A DNA stretch of 64,000 bases from positions 3,596,001-3,660,000 of the forward strand of contig JAEVLN010000004.1 in assembly GCA_018350325.1 (NCBI GenBank), given 5' to 3'. This DNA comes from Globodera rostochiensis. Taxonomy: Eukaryota; Nematoda; Chromadorea; Rhabditida; Heteroderidae. A program made the position numbers and the translations under genes. Shown here piece after piece: positions 10,601 through 23,763 of the stretch. Within the stretch, counting starts at the first letter, position 1. Every line of letters begins with the position of its first letter. A model generated the notes under the pieces. That model saw nothing but the letters and a program-made list of their open reading frames with translations. It ran no database searches and was not told the DNA's origin.

Positions 10601-13600
10601 TCAGTACCGATTGCTGGCCAGCACTTTGTGCAACCGTTTGTTAACGCATTTTCCGTCCAACAGAAAACGATCAAGCAGCACCAGTGCCACAGCGCACAGT
10701 TGAATGCCAAGAAGGGTGCCAAGGGTGAACACGAGGGCACCTTCGACAATTTTCAAATTTAAGTTTTTAGAAAAACCTTACGAAAAGTCCCAGTGGAAAC
10801 GCAAGTAGACCCCTCGGGGGCAAAAGGATGCTCTGAATTCAGAATTCCGGCTGTCCGCGGCATCTGGTGGAGGTGGCGCTCTTCAATTGAGACGGACTGC
10901 AGCAGTTGCGGCGCTGCGGCGGGGGATGGCACCTGCACAATGCGCTGTTGGCGTAGCACCGTATGCAGCCGATGGGCTCGTGCGCTATCGCCTCTGGAAA
11001 TGACTGCGGGCGCCGTGGGCAAAGTGCCGCTGGCGTTGAGCGGCTGCTGTCCTCCGGCACGACTTTGCTGGTCAGCTAATAAGAGAAACTCAGTTTGAAT
11101 CACCGAAATGTAGAATATAAATAATATAATCAAAGTACTGTATGGGACTAACCGAAGTACTGTATGTCGTCCGGGTTGTCCAGCACGCGGATCAGCCCCA
11201 CCACGTCCAGTTCCTGCACGGTGCCGTCAGTCTTGAGAGGAGTTGAAGCTGTTCCTTCACCGCTGGCACTTTCTGGGCCCATTTGTCGCTTGGCACGTGG
11301 TGCCAACGGCGGGGCTGCCAATCCTCTGGATGATCCGTTGCCGTACAGCATTAGAGTGGCCGAGCGCCGCTCGCGGTGGAGATAGGGGTAACTGGGGAAG
11401 TGTACAAGTAAATCCATTGTGCCTTGGGCAATTCACGGGAAATCCGAACAAAACCTGCTCGAGGGCAGAGTTGCAATATTTTCTGTCTGTTCCGAGGTCT
11501 TTCCGGACACAATTTGTGCCCCGGGTGACAGTTGGCCAGATGTGCCCGGCCCGTACGGTCGAATGGATGGTGGCCCCGCGGGCGGTTCGACTCTGCCGGG
11601 TTTCAGCGTTGCCGGGGAGGTCGAACCAGACTCAGTGCCACCACTGACCTAAAATACGTGAGAAATCAAAAGCAACTCAAATATATTAATTATCAAGGTG
11701 ATCCAAGTTGAGAACGGTCATTTAAAAAAATGCAATCATTAAAATCAGTGACCACATTGCCGCCGTATGCGACGACGCCCGAGGGCGGCTCAATGCGACC
11801 GGAGGGCGGACTGACGCCGACAAGCGACTGCGACGGTTGCGGAAGTGAACGAAGCGGCTGTTGTTCAACGGAAGAATGGACGGCTACCGACGGGGCGGAC
11901 GACGCCGGCGACGCGTCGGTGGACGAATCGTCGATGGTCGGACATCCGGAAGGCGGCTGAAATGTGAAATTGGCACACAAATTGGCTCGAAACAGCTGAA
12001 AAGAAATTAAGCGTTTGGGAACAAAATGTTCTGCTTCCAAAAATACCGTCTAAATTACCGTAGCCTATCAATTTTTGCCTTTTTACCGTAATCGTTTCGC
12101 AGCCTTTGCCCCTATTCTTCACACACAGCCGCAATTGGCAGCGGAAGCGCGTCATCGACTTGTCCACAAATTTAAAAACGTTCGATTGCTAAAGGCAAAA
12201 AGAAAATATTTGAAAGGTTTTTTGATTGTACCAAAAAGGCGGTGTGCAGATCATTTGAATATTGCGGAGTGCGGAAAAGGTACTGGTCAACGCCGCAACT
12301 GTTTAAATTTCTCATATTTATTTGGCATTTGTCTTTTTTTGGCATATTTTTTAATTTTTTGGCACCCGTTTTGGTCAATGATCAGAATTTTGTCGCCCTG
12401 CAAGTCCTCCACGTGGCAATTCTGCACCAAAATTCCCACATTTTCGTTGTTGCACTGCCACACGTGGAATACAGTATCACCGACCACCGCAGCGTGCACC
12501 TGGACTACCATAACTTTTGGGTGTGTAAACTTGGTACCGTAATCGCACCTCAGGTCCATCCACCGTACCCTTGCGGATTGAATAGGAACACTGCGGGTTG
12601 GACGCCTCGTCAAACTGCGGATCCTGCAGAATTTTTGAACAAAAATAATTTTAAAAAAGTGAAAAAAATGTCATATGAATTTGCTGACCAGTTCGTTGTG
12701 CGTCATTTCGCTGATGTCAATGTTCTGAGTTTTGAAAGGAATGTTACCGTACTTTCTCTTTATGGTACCGCCCACCCGTTCAAGGTCGTCCACCAGATTG
12801 GCGTCCATATACACACATTGGGCACAGTATGAACGGTCCGAATCGGTGACGAACAGCGGATGGATCTTTATTTGAATTAAATTATATTTGCATAATTAAA
12901 ATTGCATTTAAAATATCCTAAAAAGCCGTCCGTCAACAAAATTGAGCTGCCACCTGCACGGACAAACAGATGCGATACATTGTGCCGGCCGGGTTGTCCT
13001 TAGCATATTCAAATTTCGACATTTTTAAAAGAAACTCACAAGGCGCTCTTTGGTCATGCCGCAGTCGTTGTGCGGGAAGGCAATTCTGTTTTGATTTCGA
13101 ACCCTAAAAGTCGAAATTCGGCATTTTGTTTGGCCCCCTCCCCTCACATGCATTTGGCCGTTTCGTGAAAGTCTTCCGCATAAATTTGGGACGGATTGGC
13201 GCTGGACGTTCGAATCTAAAGGCTTTTGCTGAGACTTTGAAACATTTTTCCTTTTTTTAAAGTTGGCATAAATTTAAACCAAATATTATTATCCATAAAT
13301 TAGCTTATTTATTTTTTTCTTTTAGCTAACTTTTAATTACATGAAAATTGAATTGATTTATTTGTCCCAATCTTTATTGGATTTTAAAATTAATTTTATT
13401 TTTGCCCATTTCCGTTTCTTCACCTTGGTCTGATGACCTTTCGGGAATAAAGCCCACCTTGATCACTATGTTGTCTTGCTCGCAGCTGACAATTGGCGTG
13501 TCGATGATCTCGTTAGGGTATTTGGATCCGTCGTTACCGTAACACAGGACACAGTAACCGATGATCAGTACCGTACATCGGCACATGGACACTATGAACC

Positions 13601-13628
13601 CTTTGGTACTTAACACGACGGGACGCAT
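10601..13628 (-). CDS. Transmembrane cuticlin-like ZP-domain protein
   Basis: Extracellular-matrix (cuticle) ZP protein. Fourteen exons between 13628 and 10601 sum to 1974 nt, 657 aa. It begins with a hydrophobic signal sequence after MRPVVLSTKG. The ZP-N half has IVSCEQDNIVIK, YAEDFHETAKC, FPHNDCGMT, DNPAGTMYRICLSVQ and YCAQCVYMDANLVDDLERV. The ZP-C half has QCSYSIRKGTVDGPEV, VVGDTVFHVWQC, NCHVEDLQGDKILIIDQNGC, DQYLFRTPQYSNDL and FKFVDKSMTRFRCQLRLC. A Pro/Ser-rich stalk follows. Furin-like sites follow in order (HRERR, then RAKR), then VVGLIRVLDNPDDI, and a C-terminal helix (ALVFTLGTLLGIQLCAVALVLL) with a short basic tail. Proteolytic release before assembly is the usual route. Family certain; individual cuticlin name not assigned. 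Confidence 0.92.
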
Positions 13629-14541
13629 TTTGCTGTGCTTCAGCCGACAGAGAAAATTACGCGTGTTTATCCTGATGGATAAAATGCGTTGTTTAAGCCA
13701 GGGGGGAGGCGATTTATGAGGGTATGGACGGCATAAAATGATGTATAAATGTTGACGAATGAATGGTGGACAAAACAATGGGAAGAACGGAGAAGTGATC
13801 AACCATCTCCAACGTCTGAGGATGATGAACAACAACAACGATGATGATGATGATGATGATGATGAGGCTGTGGGGGGAGGTGAAGACGATCCGGGAACAA
13901 CGGATTTATTTGTTGTCCGCATTTAATGGACAAGCAATGGAAGCGTTTCGTAAGTGTGGCGGGCCCTCCCCAAACGAATAAACCATCGCCGGAGGGACGG
14001 GCGAAGGCTTACATCGACCGGACCTTGACGGCATCTCCATTCATTTGCTGATCGAAGTTCTTCAATAAATTGGGGTCCCCCCCCCCCTCACATTCAATGC
14101 TTTCTCTTTCGCCTTCCCTTGGGCGACACTTTCGGAGAATTCTTTCGATTTGAAAAACAATCGAAGACGGGTGCTTATTGTGCTCGAAAAAGCCGCTTTT
14201 CGCAACATGGACAAAATAAGATGACAGCGAATTGATCGGACGCATGGCAAGTCGCCGGCCGGCCAATTGTCGGTTGGGAGGGGCGTAGGGATCCCGGCAA
14301 CTTTCAAAGCATCGGACTTCCCAATTTAAGATTAGTCCGTTCATTAGACCATTAACCAGATCTTTTAGGTTAAGGAAGCTGTTTAAACTTTAAAGAACTG
14401 TGAATTTGATGGGACAAAGATGCCAAACAATGCGCAAAAATACAAATAACTTTAGAATAGAAAAATAAAATATGCAAAAATTTCGTGGGTTTTTGAGCAG
14501 TGCCACGATTCTCTATCACAAGGCTAAAGGCTTAATGTCCA
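13629..14541. other. Intergenic with GAT microsatellite
   Basis: Between FMO 3' end and ZP gene 5' end. Contains a (GAT)n tract at about 13840-13865 and a C-run at 14078. Upstream in-frame codons continue the ZP frame to 13922, but the signal peptide begins at 13628, so this is taken as 5' UTR or promoter. Confidence 0.55.
13840..13865. repeat. GAT trinucleotide microsatellite
   Basis: Eight or nine uninterrupted gat units. Confidence 0.9.
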
Positions 14542-17444
14542 TTAAACGAAGAGAAGCCACAAAAGAGTGCCGATCAAAAGGACGATCAGCCACCAGTGAC
14601 GGATGGCGAACAGATTGGGCTGATGGGCCACCTGAAAAGCCACAATTTGGCATTTAATTAGCAGAGACCGAATTTATATTAAATTGGCCCATTATGCCAA
14701 CAATTGTTTGACGAGCAATGTTGTGCTGAGAATGAAGGCCGACAAGACGAAACTGGGCACTGCAACATGGGCCGACCCTGGCGTGGGAAAGCGAAAGATT
14801 GTTTTTTTTAATTCATTAAAAGTTAAGTTTGAAACTTTTCTGGTGGCTTTAATCAGATTAAAAATTTTTTTATTAGTACTTTTTTATGTTTTTATAGTTT
14901 AAGCTTGGGTCTACGAACAGCAATGATAGCCCCAGGCGAGGGTCCGTGCCGAGGAGGCGCCTCAACGGAAGCGGATGAGCACCGATCATGGCACCGAGTT
15001 CGTGCATAAACTGCACAAAGTCTTCCTTCAGCAAAAAATGCTTTAAAGTCCAAATTTGTTCTGGTCTCTGCCTGATCAGTTCGTAATCTAGCCCAATGGC
15101 TTTTTTGGGTCATAAATTCCAAAAAGTTTGTAAATCAACAGGCCAATGTTGGCAAACCGTTTGTGTGTGCCGTCGCGTTTTTAACATGTTCATGGATACG
15201 GCACAACGGCGCTTCTCCAGCTCGGCCTTCATCCAAAACGGTGTTGGCAACTGAATGTGTCCGGTGAACACATGGAAGAACAGCCGAGCCTGTAGCTCAG
15301 CAATTGGCCAAATGCATCCCCCGCGGGGCTAAAAATGAAATTTTTGAAAAATGTTAAGAAGTTAAGAGATTAAAAACCGTGCCTGGACATGTCCAATAAC
15401 GGCTAACGTATGATGCGGTGCCAGCTCCGGTGCGTACATGTGCTTATACTGTACTGCGGAAATGAACGGATTTGGCGAAATGCCCAGAGGTCTTTTCTCT
15501 ACAGGTTACCCGCCTAATTATACTTTTAAATATTTTTAATAAAAAAACAAAAATCCATTTTTCTCTAATCAGTGAGTGACCAGGGATAGTTTTTGAACCC
15601 ATCTGCTTAACAAAATGGATCCAATATATGCATTTTAATCACTGATCAAATGCATGTTCTCGTTCAAAAAGTCTTTTGTGTCCGCACCAAATGGAAGTCG
15701 TTGTACATCACTCTCAACGTTTTGCCGTTTTCGACCAACCCGAAGTCGAACTCGTAGCCTGTGCAGATAATCACCGTGTCCACGTGCTGTTCAATTGTGC
15801 CGTCAACGAATTCGACCAAGTTCGAGTCGGACAGTGACAAAATGTTGGGCCGAATTCGAATTCGACCTGAGGCAAGCAGTGGACCGAGCTGTTCCGCGCC
15901 AAAAGTTAAATTGGCACTAAATTTTTGCCAATTATTTATTTACTTTTTTTTCCAAAAGTCTCGATGACGAGTCTCGAAAGCACGCGGAAAAACAATGTTT
16001 GGGAGTAAAAGTCGGTCTCGAGCAGCATTTACCTCAACAGCCGATGCGTTGGCGGCCCCTGTCCGCTCTGTCGACAATTCGACACAAATTTGGCGCACAT
16101 TTCCCAAGAAAAGTTTCGGAAGCATTTCGGCACCCATTGACGACTCCAAAAATGCCATTGACTGTTGAAGGCGCAATCCCATGGCTCATCGTCGGCCCGG
16201 AGCAGTGGCAGCACCCATTGCCCGCGACGCGTGCACAGAAACACCTTTAAATGCAAGTGAAGAACAGAGGGACATGCAAATTCAAATTTGCTGAAACATC
16301 GGAACCCCAAACTGGAAAAAGTGCCAAAACGGGTAAAGCCAAAACGGCATAAGGGAAGAAGCCACGGGATAGTGTCAAAGGAGAAGAAGCCTAAACGGGG
16401 CAACGTGCCAAAAGAGGGAAAGGGAAAAAGGAAAAGTGCAAAAAAGAAGAAGCCCAAACGGGAAAATGCAAATTATAAATTTACGGGTCGGCATAAAACA
16501 AAAGAACAGAAATTCAAAATTTAAAAAGTGCCTTTTCGGCTGTGTGCGCCAACATCGTGGCAAGGGCCACGCCGGAGTTCCCCAGCCCGACCACACAGAC
16601 TGTCTTCCCACAGAAGTCGGCCGAATGCGTGAACTGCTCCGAATGGATGACTGTGCCCTGAGGTCAAAAAAGGGATGTGTTAATTTGTCGGCGGATTTGA
16701 AGCTTACTTTAAATTTCCTCTCCATACGGTACTCCGGGGGGCGCCATGGCCTCAGACGGGTGCCCGTGCAGAGGAGCACGGCGTCGAAAAGCTCCTCGAC
16801 TTGAACCGGTCCTTCGTTCAGCTGCGCATTCTCCGCCCATTGGACAATCCATCGGCCTGAGATTATAAATGATGGCACAAATTCTATTTGATCCCGCGAA
16901 TTGCCTGTCTTTTCCCAACAGTCCGATCGGCGAATCATTTTGACCTAAAAAGGCAATTAAACGTAAAACAAATTGATTCCCTCTTAAATATTCTTACGCA
17001 CTTCCGAGCCGAATCGTATGTGCTGTGCCAACGTAAATGTTCGCACGTACAGCTCCAGGTAGTCGACCGCGTCGGGAGGGCAAAGAAAGGTTGGCAAATG
17101 GTCGGGGATGGCAAGTTCGCTGAAGGCACACAACTCTTTGGAGCAGTTCATGGCACTTTGCAATGGGACAGGACGCCCTGAGGGTTTTTGAAAAAAGAAA
17201 TTCCGGCACGAAAGACTGACTTTGCGCATTCTTTGAGACGGCAAGACGCCAAACTCCTCCGAAACTTTGTTCTTTTTCAAAAATGCACACTTCGCACCCA
17301 TACAGAAGCCCCTGTCTGAGAATGAAAGGCATTATTTTAGAAATGCCATCAGCGGCAGAGAAAGTGAGGGGACCTCGCGGCGGTGAGACCGCTAGGCCCG
17401 GCGCCGACAATTGCAATTCGAAAGTGTTCCGATGGCACCGGCAT
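14542..17444 (-). CDS. Flavin-containing monooxygenase (FMO)
   Basis: NADPH- and FAD-dependent oxygenase of soft nucleophiles, on the ER membrane. It starts MPVPSEHFRIAIVGAGPSGL with the FAD GxGxxG motif. Then come FEKEQSFGGVWR, SAMNCSKELCAFSELAIPDH, the FMO signature FKGTVIHSEQF (FxGxxxHxxx[YF], created by an exon join near 16680), the NADPH motif VGLGNSG, VDTVIICTGYEFDF near 15760, MYAPELAPHHTLAVIGHVQ, IWPIAELQAR near 15290, ELGAMIGAHPL, and near the end AQFRLVG. The last exon encodes a tail anchor WWLIVLLIGTLLWLLFV ending at 14542. Several exons between 14650 and 16500 were placed by frame only, and the junction after LGLSLLF (~14920) is unsure. It lies about 0.5 kb downstream of the DONSON gene on the same strand; co-transcription is possible but not shown. 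Confidence 0.85.
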
Positions 17445-17978
17445 GCGAATTAAGGCCCGAAAATAAATAATAAAAAAAGTTTATTTATGGGTTTTGTGAT
17501 TTGTATGAATTGTGGCCATCAGATCAATAAAACTCCCTTTCATTTTATAATGATTTCCACCACCAATTTTGGTGGACTTAATCAGTCCGGTCCCCGGCCT
17601 CTGCAAATGATCAAACCGCAAACGCCCACCAATTGATTGATTGATTGGTCAACTCGCCTCGTTAATTACACATCGATTTTACGCCTTTTAAATTACACAG
17701 CAATTCATAAACAAAAATGGTAAATTCGTCAAAATAAAATTTATTTGAAATTGCTCGACCGGACCCGATGATTTGGCTTTGATGTTCGGGCAAACACTTT
17801 CCCAAATGTGTGAAAATCGTTGAATCCCCCCCCCTTCAACAAATTCCACGACTTTTGATCTGATTTTTTGTAATAAAAATTTACACTGAATTTATCAGTT
17901 TATGAAGTGAGAACACAAACATGAACCAAAATGGTGCAAATTCGGTCCAAAATAAATAAATTAAAGACACCGAGCATA
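17445..17978. other. Intergenic FMO-DONSON spacer
   Basis: 534 bp, AT-rich, with a C-run near 17827. No gene seen. It could be promoter or an operon-type spacer. Confidence 0.5.
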
Positions 17979-20816
17979 TCAATTCCACCCGAACCGTCGT
18001 TCTCCGTCCAAACTTTCACTTTGAAAACATTCCAATTCGGCAAAGTTTGTGCCACCAAATCCCTCGTGCCCGTCGCGCACATTCATCGCGGCATTCAAAG
18101 CTTCGTTGAGCCCGTTGCACTGCGCTCGCCCGACGACGTGAATTTGCACCCGATTCGGCTTTGCAATTTCCGTCTGCACAAAATTGAGCAGCTAAACAAA
18201 TATTAGTGATTAATTAGAAGACTGAATTTGGCTATAATTGATGTACCCATTCAACGGTGCTCGACATCACTGGACCCTGGTCCAATTCGAGTGCATATTT
18301 CAGCTTTCCCTGCTTTTTGAGTACCTGGGACGTCAGCTAAAGGCAAATTGACATATTCAAAATGGTGGGCTTGGCCACCCACCGAAAGTTCCTTGAGGGT
18401 GTTATGTCTGAAGGGCATGTTCGAGATTAGAGTCGGAGGCAGACCCGCTTGAGGGCCCGTCTTGGTGGAGCAGAGTGCCATCTGACTGATCAACAGACGG
18501 CAAAATGCTTCAGCGTTTTTGATGCCACTAAAAAAGCGACAATTTCTATTTACTTTTTGAGAGGCTTCGGGAGACCGGATGAGCACGGTGGACTTTGAGC
18601 TCTCATCGGGCGTTCCCAACAAACTCCGCGTGTTCTCGTCGCCAATTTTGCCAACGTCGGAAGTGCCAGAATCATTTTTTGAGCCATTCGACAAGTGCGA
18701 AATTGACGAGGCATCCAGTTCGGAGGTACTAAAATCTCGAGAGATCGAAACCCTCTCGACCTTATCCATCAATGCCAAGAGTAACCTCTGTTTCAGCTTC
18801 AGTGTTGAACGTGGCGAAATGCCAAGATCGCGCAGCCATTCGTCATGGTCCATACCGATGCTTTCGTCCCCGACGTTGGTCAGAAAGTCCCTTGGACAGT
18901 CCTCACGGCCCAATTCCACAAATTCGGCCGCCTTGAACGGCAGCGTGAATTCGATGCCTGCGAGTTGGACAAAAAATTAACGATAATTTAAGCAGCCCCC
19001 CCCCTTTGATTTTAACCGTCGTAACGAAGAGATTTCTTCTCTCCAATATGTGACCCCTTCAACATTCCGGCACAAAGTCTTCCCAACCCGTCACCTTTGG
19101 CGCGGAGTATTTGTTGAAATCCGGAAGTGCTCGGAGTGATCACCACCACCAAATGTGGCGCCCGTTGCTGCTCCGCCGCCGCCGCAACAGCAGCAAAAAG
19201 TGCAGTGAACTGCGGGGCACAAACGTAGAAAAAGCCCTCTGAGAATGATGGGCAATGTTTGGAGGGGTCGGGCGGAACGGAAGAAACGGTGCGTAACAGA
19301 CTCAGCAACGCCTGAGCCCTGTGGTGGTGTCAATTGAAATGTTATACGCCCCAAGTGCTTAAATTGATAACGAATTTGAAGAAATTCATTGAATTATTTT
19401 ATTCTAACATTTTGAAAAAATCTTCGTTTTTTAATTTAAATTTTGGGGCAAAATTTAATGATATTTTTAAATGTCCAGTTTCGTTATTTTTCATTAGAAT
19501 GGTGTTTAAAAGTGTAAAAATGCAATTCTTGCCAACCATTGTGTGCAGAGTGTGTCCATGAAATTGGCCTCAATGCTCTGAAGGTTAGCACTTTTAAGCA
19601 CCGCATTTTGTGCGGTGGCGGACCGTCGGGGGAACATTTGGACGGCACCAATTGAAGGGAATTGGCGGAACAAAATGGCATTTTGGAGAGATGCCAAAGG
19701 AAGTGACGCCTGCAAAAATGCTAAAATTATCCAATTTTAAAACTATAAATTCCTACCATTTGTTGATTCTCCTGATTATTGAAGACCGTTTCCGAAAGTT
19801 TGACCGGATAATTACCTAAAGTTTTTTGTAAAAAATTTGACAAGAGGAAAAAAGGGCCTTATCCAATCAAATCACCCACCGGTTGTGTTGCTTTGTCGAG
19901 CGGTTAGCCAGGGAAAGGGCTGATCAGAGACAAGTCTTAGCCGGGTGCCCAAGCGCCAATCTCGCGGTGGTCGAGCAGAAACATTTTTCTGAAAATGAAA
20001 AACCGTAATTTTGGAGGTATTTTTGATATTTTTTCTGGTGCCAATGCCTACCAATTCCGAATTTTGCACTCCACCGGACAACGATTTAGAAGAAGATTTA
20101 TTCCCGGCAGAATTGACATTGAAATGTGAAAAATCGACCGGGTAAAGGCTGCTGATTGTCTAAAGGGATTTATTTTATATTTGAACATTTGGACTTAAAC
20201 AGGGACGCAATTTTGTAGAGAACCGACTTCTCCCTCATCCAAAATTTGTCAGAAATATATTCCAAAGTTTCAAATTGTCCCATTTTTCCATTAGTCTTTA
20301 TTTGGTTGGCACATTGTCTAACGAAGCGACGGTTGAAAATGTAAATGTTGCCGCCGCTGTGCTGTCGTCGGGGCATTGCCCAATTTGTTCGGACGCCGCA
20401 CAATCAAAGGGCGACCGCGCCGCGCTGTCGTCCCAATCAATCGGCGGCAAAAAAGCGGGCGAACGGACGGCGGTGGAGGAAGCGGCCAATTCCTCTGCCA
20501 AACAGCGCCTGCAAAAACAAATCCAATTTCAAAACAAAAAAATAGAGAAAAATTTCTGTAAATTTAAAGTTAAAACCAAAATGTAAATGAGGGAGAAGAG
20601 AGGCCCTTAAACAGATAAATACAAACGCTTTTTTGAAAGTCCTAATAAACTTTTAGGGTTTTCGGGGCAGACAAAAAACTGAATAATTGTGACATTAACA
20701 CGAAAAGTCCATTACCTGCTCTTCCGTTTCTTTATCGGACGTCGGATGGCTTCTCTGGATTTCTCCCAAGACGGCGATTGCTCAATCGCATTGAGTGCCG
20801 AAGTCTTCGATGCCAT
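17979..20816 (-). CDS. dnsn-1: DONSON homologue (replicative helicase loading factor)
   Basis: DONSON helps build the CMG helicase at replication origins and protects forks in the nucleus. The first exon (20816-20716) encodes MASKTSALNAIEQSPSW and a basic stretch. Diagnostic blocks in order are PRDWRLGTRLRLVSDQPFPW (around 19950), FMDTLCTQWLARI (19550), FFYVCAPQFTALF followed by VVVITPSTSGFQQILRAKG (19100-19230), GIEFTLPF (18950), KTGPQAGLPPTLISNMPFR (18430), YALELDQGPVMSSTVEW (18260) and LLNFVQTEIAKPNRVQIH before the stop at 17979. These align in order with human DONSON (DWSIKTRLLFTSSQPFTW, FYVCTYQFTVLF, SGPQAGLPPTLLSPVAFR). The acidic linker with Ser-rich sequence at 18570-18900 is poorly conserved. 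The N-terminal exons between 20160 and 20700 are uncertain. Confidence 0.9.
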
Positions 20817-22245
20817 GAAATGTTAAAATGGCGTGACAAATTGCTGAATTTAAATTAAATCCGGGGATTTTTTGTTCAGAAATGTAAAAAATACTTTTAG
20901 AATTTTAATTTGTCTATCATTAAACAAGACGCCACAGCAACGAAAAATATAAAACCGAAAAGCAAGGAATGTGTTTGGCACAGTGTCCTGTCCAGCTTGG
21001 CCTATTCTGTTTCTGTTCCTGTCCTGTTCTAGGATTTCAGAACAGAATTGACTGTTCATATTCTTTGAATTTTTCCATTTAAACCAAATTAAACAATTTT
21101 CGTAAAAGTCTTGGGTCTTCTGTGGTCAATTCTCGAGTCTCGGGGTCAAGTCTCGGTAAATTTAGGTATCGAGCATCACTCAGCAAGTGATTAAACCACA
21201 TTTGTCCAAGCATCATCAATTAAAATTTCAGACTGAACCACCGAACGGAATGGACGCGTGGCTGACTTGGGATTTTGTGACACAGCGTTCGATCATTCAG
21301 ATTCCGGTTAGTCGGTGTCCAACTTCCGATATTTTGTCGCCCAATTTCTGACATTTCTATTGTCGTACTCTGAAATTTGCGCGTTTTATGCTGATTCGTT
21401 TGCTCTATCAAAATTCACTTGAACTAACAAAGTTTTGGTCTAAAAATTTGAACAAAAGATGGAGAAATAAATTATTTCATTTATTCGAAGAAGTTATCCA
21501 TCAAAATATCCAAGCATTCCTATCGTCAGGTTCGTCCCTTCGTCCCCTGGGGCACTTTGTTGCAAGAATATCCCCTGGAGAGCGTCCAGCGGGTGATCGA
21601 ACCGTATAACAACACAGCGGAGTCTCTTCCGCTCTCCCCCCCCCCCCTGGCTGATAAAGTCAAGAAAAATTGGGTCATTTTGACGGTCCCTCCAATAATC
21701 AGATCTGAACTGATCGGAGCTCTTCCTATTCTATCCGGTCAAAGTATCCGTCGGCTATGCGGTTGCTGCCGCCGGCGATATTCCTGCTGCTCCCTGAGGG
21801 CAGATTTCTTCTGTGAAGGAATTGCCGCTGTGTTGGTGGAGAACATCGAACAATTTTCCAGCCGAAGCAGCGGTCGACGTGGAGCATTGAATTCAGTTTG
21901 GGGGAGCTTCGGAGACTGGCAAACAACAACAGGTATATTGTTGGGAGATGCCGACAATGATTGATGGAGGAATTTATTTGGGGAGGTGGTGGTCCGGGAG
22001 GGAAAGTGCCGCCGCCGCCGCCGTCGCCGCCGTCGCCGTTGGGGCATCCATCCGACCAAGTCGACGGACGGTCTCGCCCGACTATCAAATTCCTCATCCG
22101 ATCATCTCATGCCCCCAATTTTCGCTTTTCCATCCTCCAATCTCAATCAAAACTGATTATTTTCGCCGCCCCGCCGAACAGAGAGTGAAATCACCCCAAA
22201 AAACTCCAAATATCAATTGGTCAGCCTACTACAAAGAAAGGCGCC
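20817..22245. other. Divergent intergenic, DONSON and collagen 1 promoters
   Basis: 1.4 kb between oppositely oriented genes. AT-rich left half. CGG-type low complexity at 22010-22040. No supported coding exon. The ATG of the collagen lies in GCGCCATGGG. Confidence 0.5.
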
Positions 22246-23763
22246 ATGGGCCCCGATGATGGAGGTGCCCAAGCAGAATTGCAAGGGCCGAGCTTTTCAA
22301 GCAGTACAAGCAGCAGTTCCGCAATATGCAGCGTCAGCACGAACAAAAATTGCGTTGAGGAATGCGAAGGAGAACAGAACGCGGAGGAGGAACCGTGGCG
22401 GGATAGCGCCTACCGGTGGGTCCTCGGCCTGAGCAGTCTGATCAGTCTAATCGCACTGCTCACCGTCTGCCTGCTGGTCCCGTCCATGTACAACCAAGTG
22501 CACAGTATGGCACGCTTTGCACGTAACGACTTTGCTTTCTGCGAGGTATGTCTAAACATCGATTTGATTTTTAGTTTATTTGGATAATATTTGTGATATT
22601 TCAGAGGTCTGCTCTTGACTTGGAAGGTTCAGTGCCAAGCACGGCGTATCTGCTCAGCAATCGCACGCGACGTGATGCGAACTATGCCGGGTACAGCTCG
22701 ACCATATTGGCAGCAAATGGGCCGCTCTTCCAGGAATGTCCAGGTAAACAATTTGTTCCAAAATGGAAAATAAACATTAAATAGTGTAATACGGCATTTG
22801 TTTTAAGCGTGTTGTGTGCCGGGCGAGCGCGGACCTACCGGGGATTCAGGTTTGCCCGGCCTTCCTGGCGCTCCGGGCCCGGACGGCGCGCAAGGCCGTC
22901 CTGGCACCACACCAAACGCTTCCTGCATTCCGGAACGCGTATTTGAGCCTCCGCCTTGCCTTCCATGTCCACAAGGCCCACGTGGACCGTCGGGCACGTT
23001 TATTTTAGCATGTTTCTTTCAACTTTTCCGCTTTTAGGACATCCCGGATTCCCCGGAGAGGTGAACCGCTTCCCCAATACGAATTTTCGAATTTTTGCGT
23101 TTAGCCTGGTGATCATGGCATACCTGGCCGACCTGGCCAAGACGGCTTGCCTGGAAAGCCCGGGGATGATGGGCCGCCCGGGCCAGACGGACCGCCTGGA
23201 CAGCCAGGCCCCTACGGCGACAAAGGGCCTACTCCGGAAGCCCACATTATTCCCGGCCCACCCGGAGACCCGGGCGAGACTGGACCATGGTCAACTTTCA
23301 TGGAATTCTGAAAACTTTGTCATTTTAGGGGTCCTCCAGGACACCCAGGCCCTCCCGGCGAAGACGGATACCCCGGAGGGGCTGGTGAGAAGGGATGGCC
23401 CGGGCCGCCAGGGCCACCCGGTCCAATGGGAACGGCTGGACTGCCTGGTTCAACGGGCGAGCCTGGTCCAACCGGTAAGACAAATGGCACAGAATTGGAT
23501 AATTCGCGTGCCCCACAAAAACGTGCCTATTTGAAGGTACGCCCGGCACATGCGTGTGCCAAGACACGGAGGTTGTGTTGACGGAGAAGAGGCCATTGCC
23601 ACCGGCTCCTCCGCTTCCGCCCGCAGAGCCAACCAGCGACGCGTACGCCGCCGGACGGATAGGAGCGCCGGCACCGCTACCGCCGATGGACAGCGGTAAC
23701 GCGGTGACGGAGGATTTGTACAAGCGGAAGAAGAAAAAGAAGAAGATGAAAAAGCGCATCTGA
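22246..23763 (+). CDS. Cuticle collagen 1 (Lys-rich tail)
   Basis: Structural collagen of the nematode exoskeleton. Exons 22246-22545, 22605-22743, 22808-22993, 23038-23060, 23105-23289, 23329-23474 and 23537-23763 sum to 1206 nt, 401 aa. The nematode collagen N-terminal domain has the helix [20 protein letters not shown] then MYNQVHSM and FAFCE. A subtilisin/furin-like NRTRR follows. The Cys knot ACCVPGERG opens the first Gly-X-Y block; other blocks include [13 protein letters not shown] and [16 protein letters not shown]. Cysteines at CLPCPQG and TCVCQ fit disulphide cross-linking. The end is non-collagenous: Pro/Ala-rich, then an unusual Lys/Arg tail ([14 protein letters not shown]). The intron after exon 3 fits only as GC-AG. 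Confidence 0.93.

Noticed and set aside
15590..15625. Possible tRNA T-arm-like sequence
   Set aside because: No cloverleaf could be drawn around it; no other tRNA gene was found.
21726..22097. Minus-strand frame with Gly/Pro-rich stretch opposite the collagen 1 5' region
   Set aside because: Low-complexity CGG sequence; no start or domain evidence.
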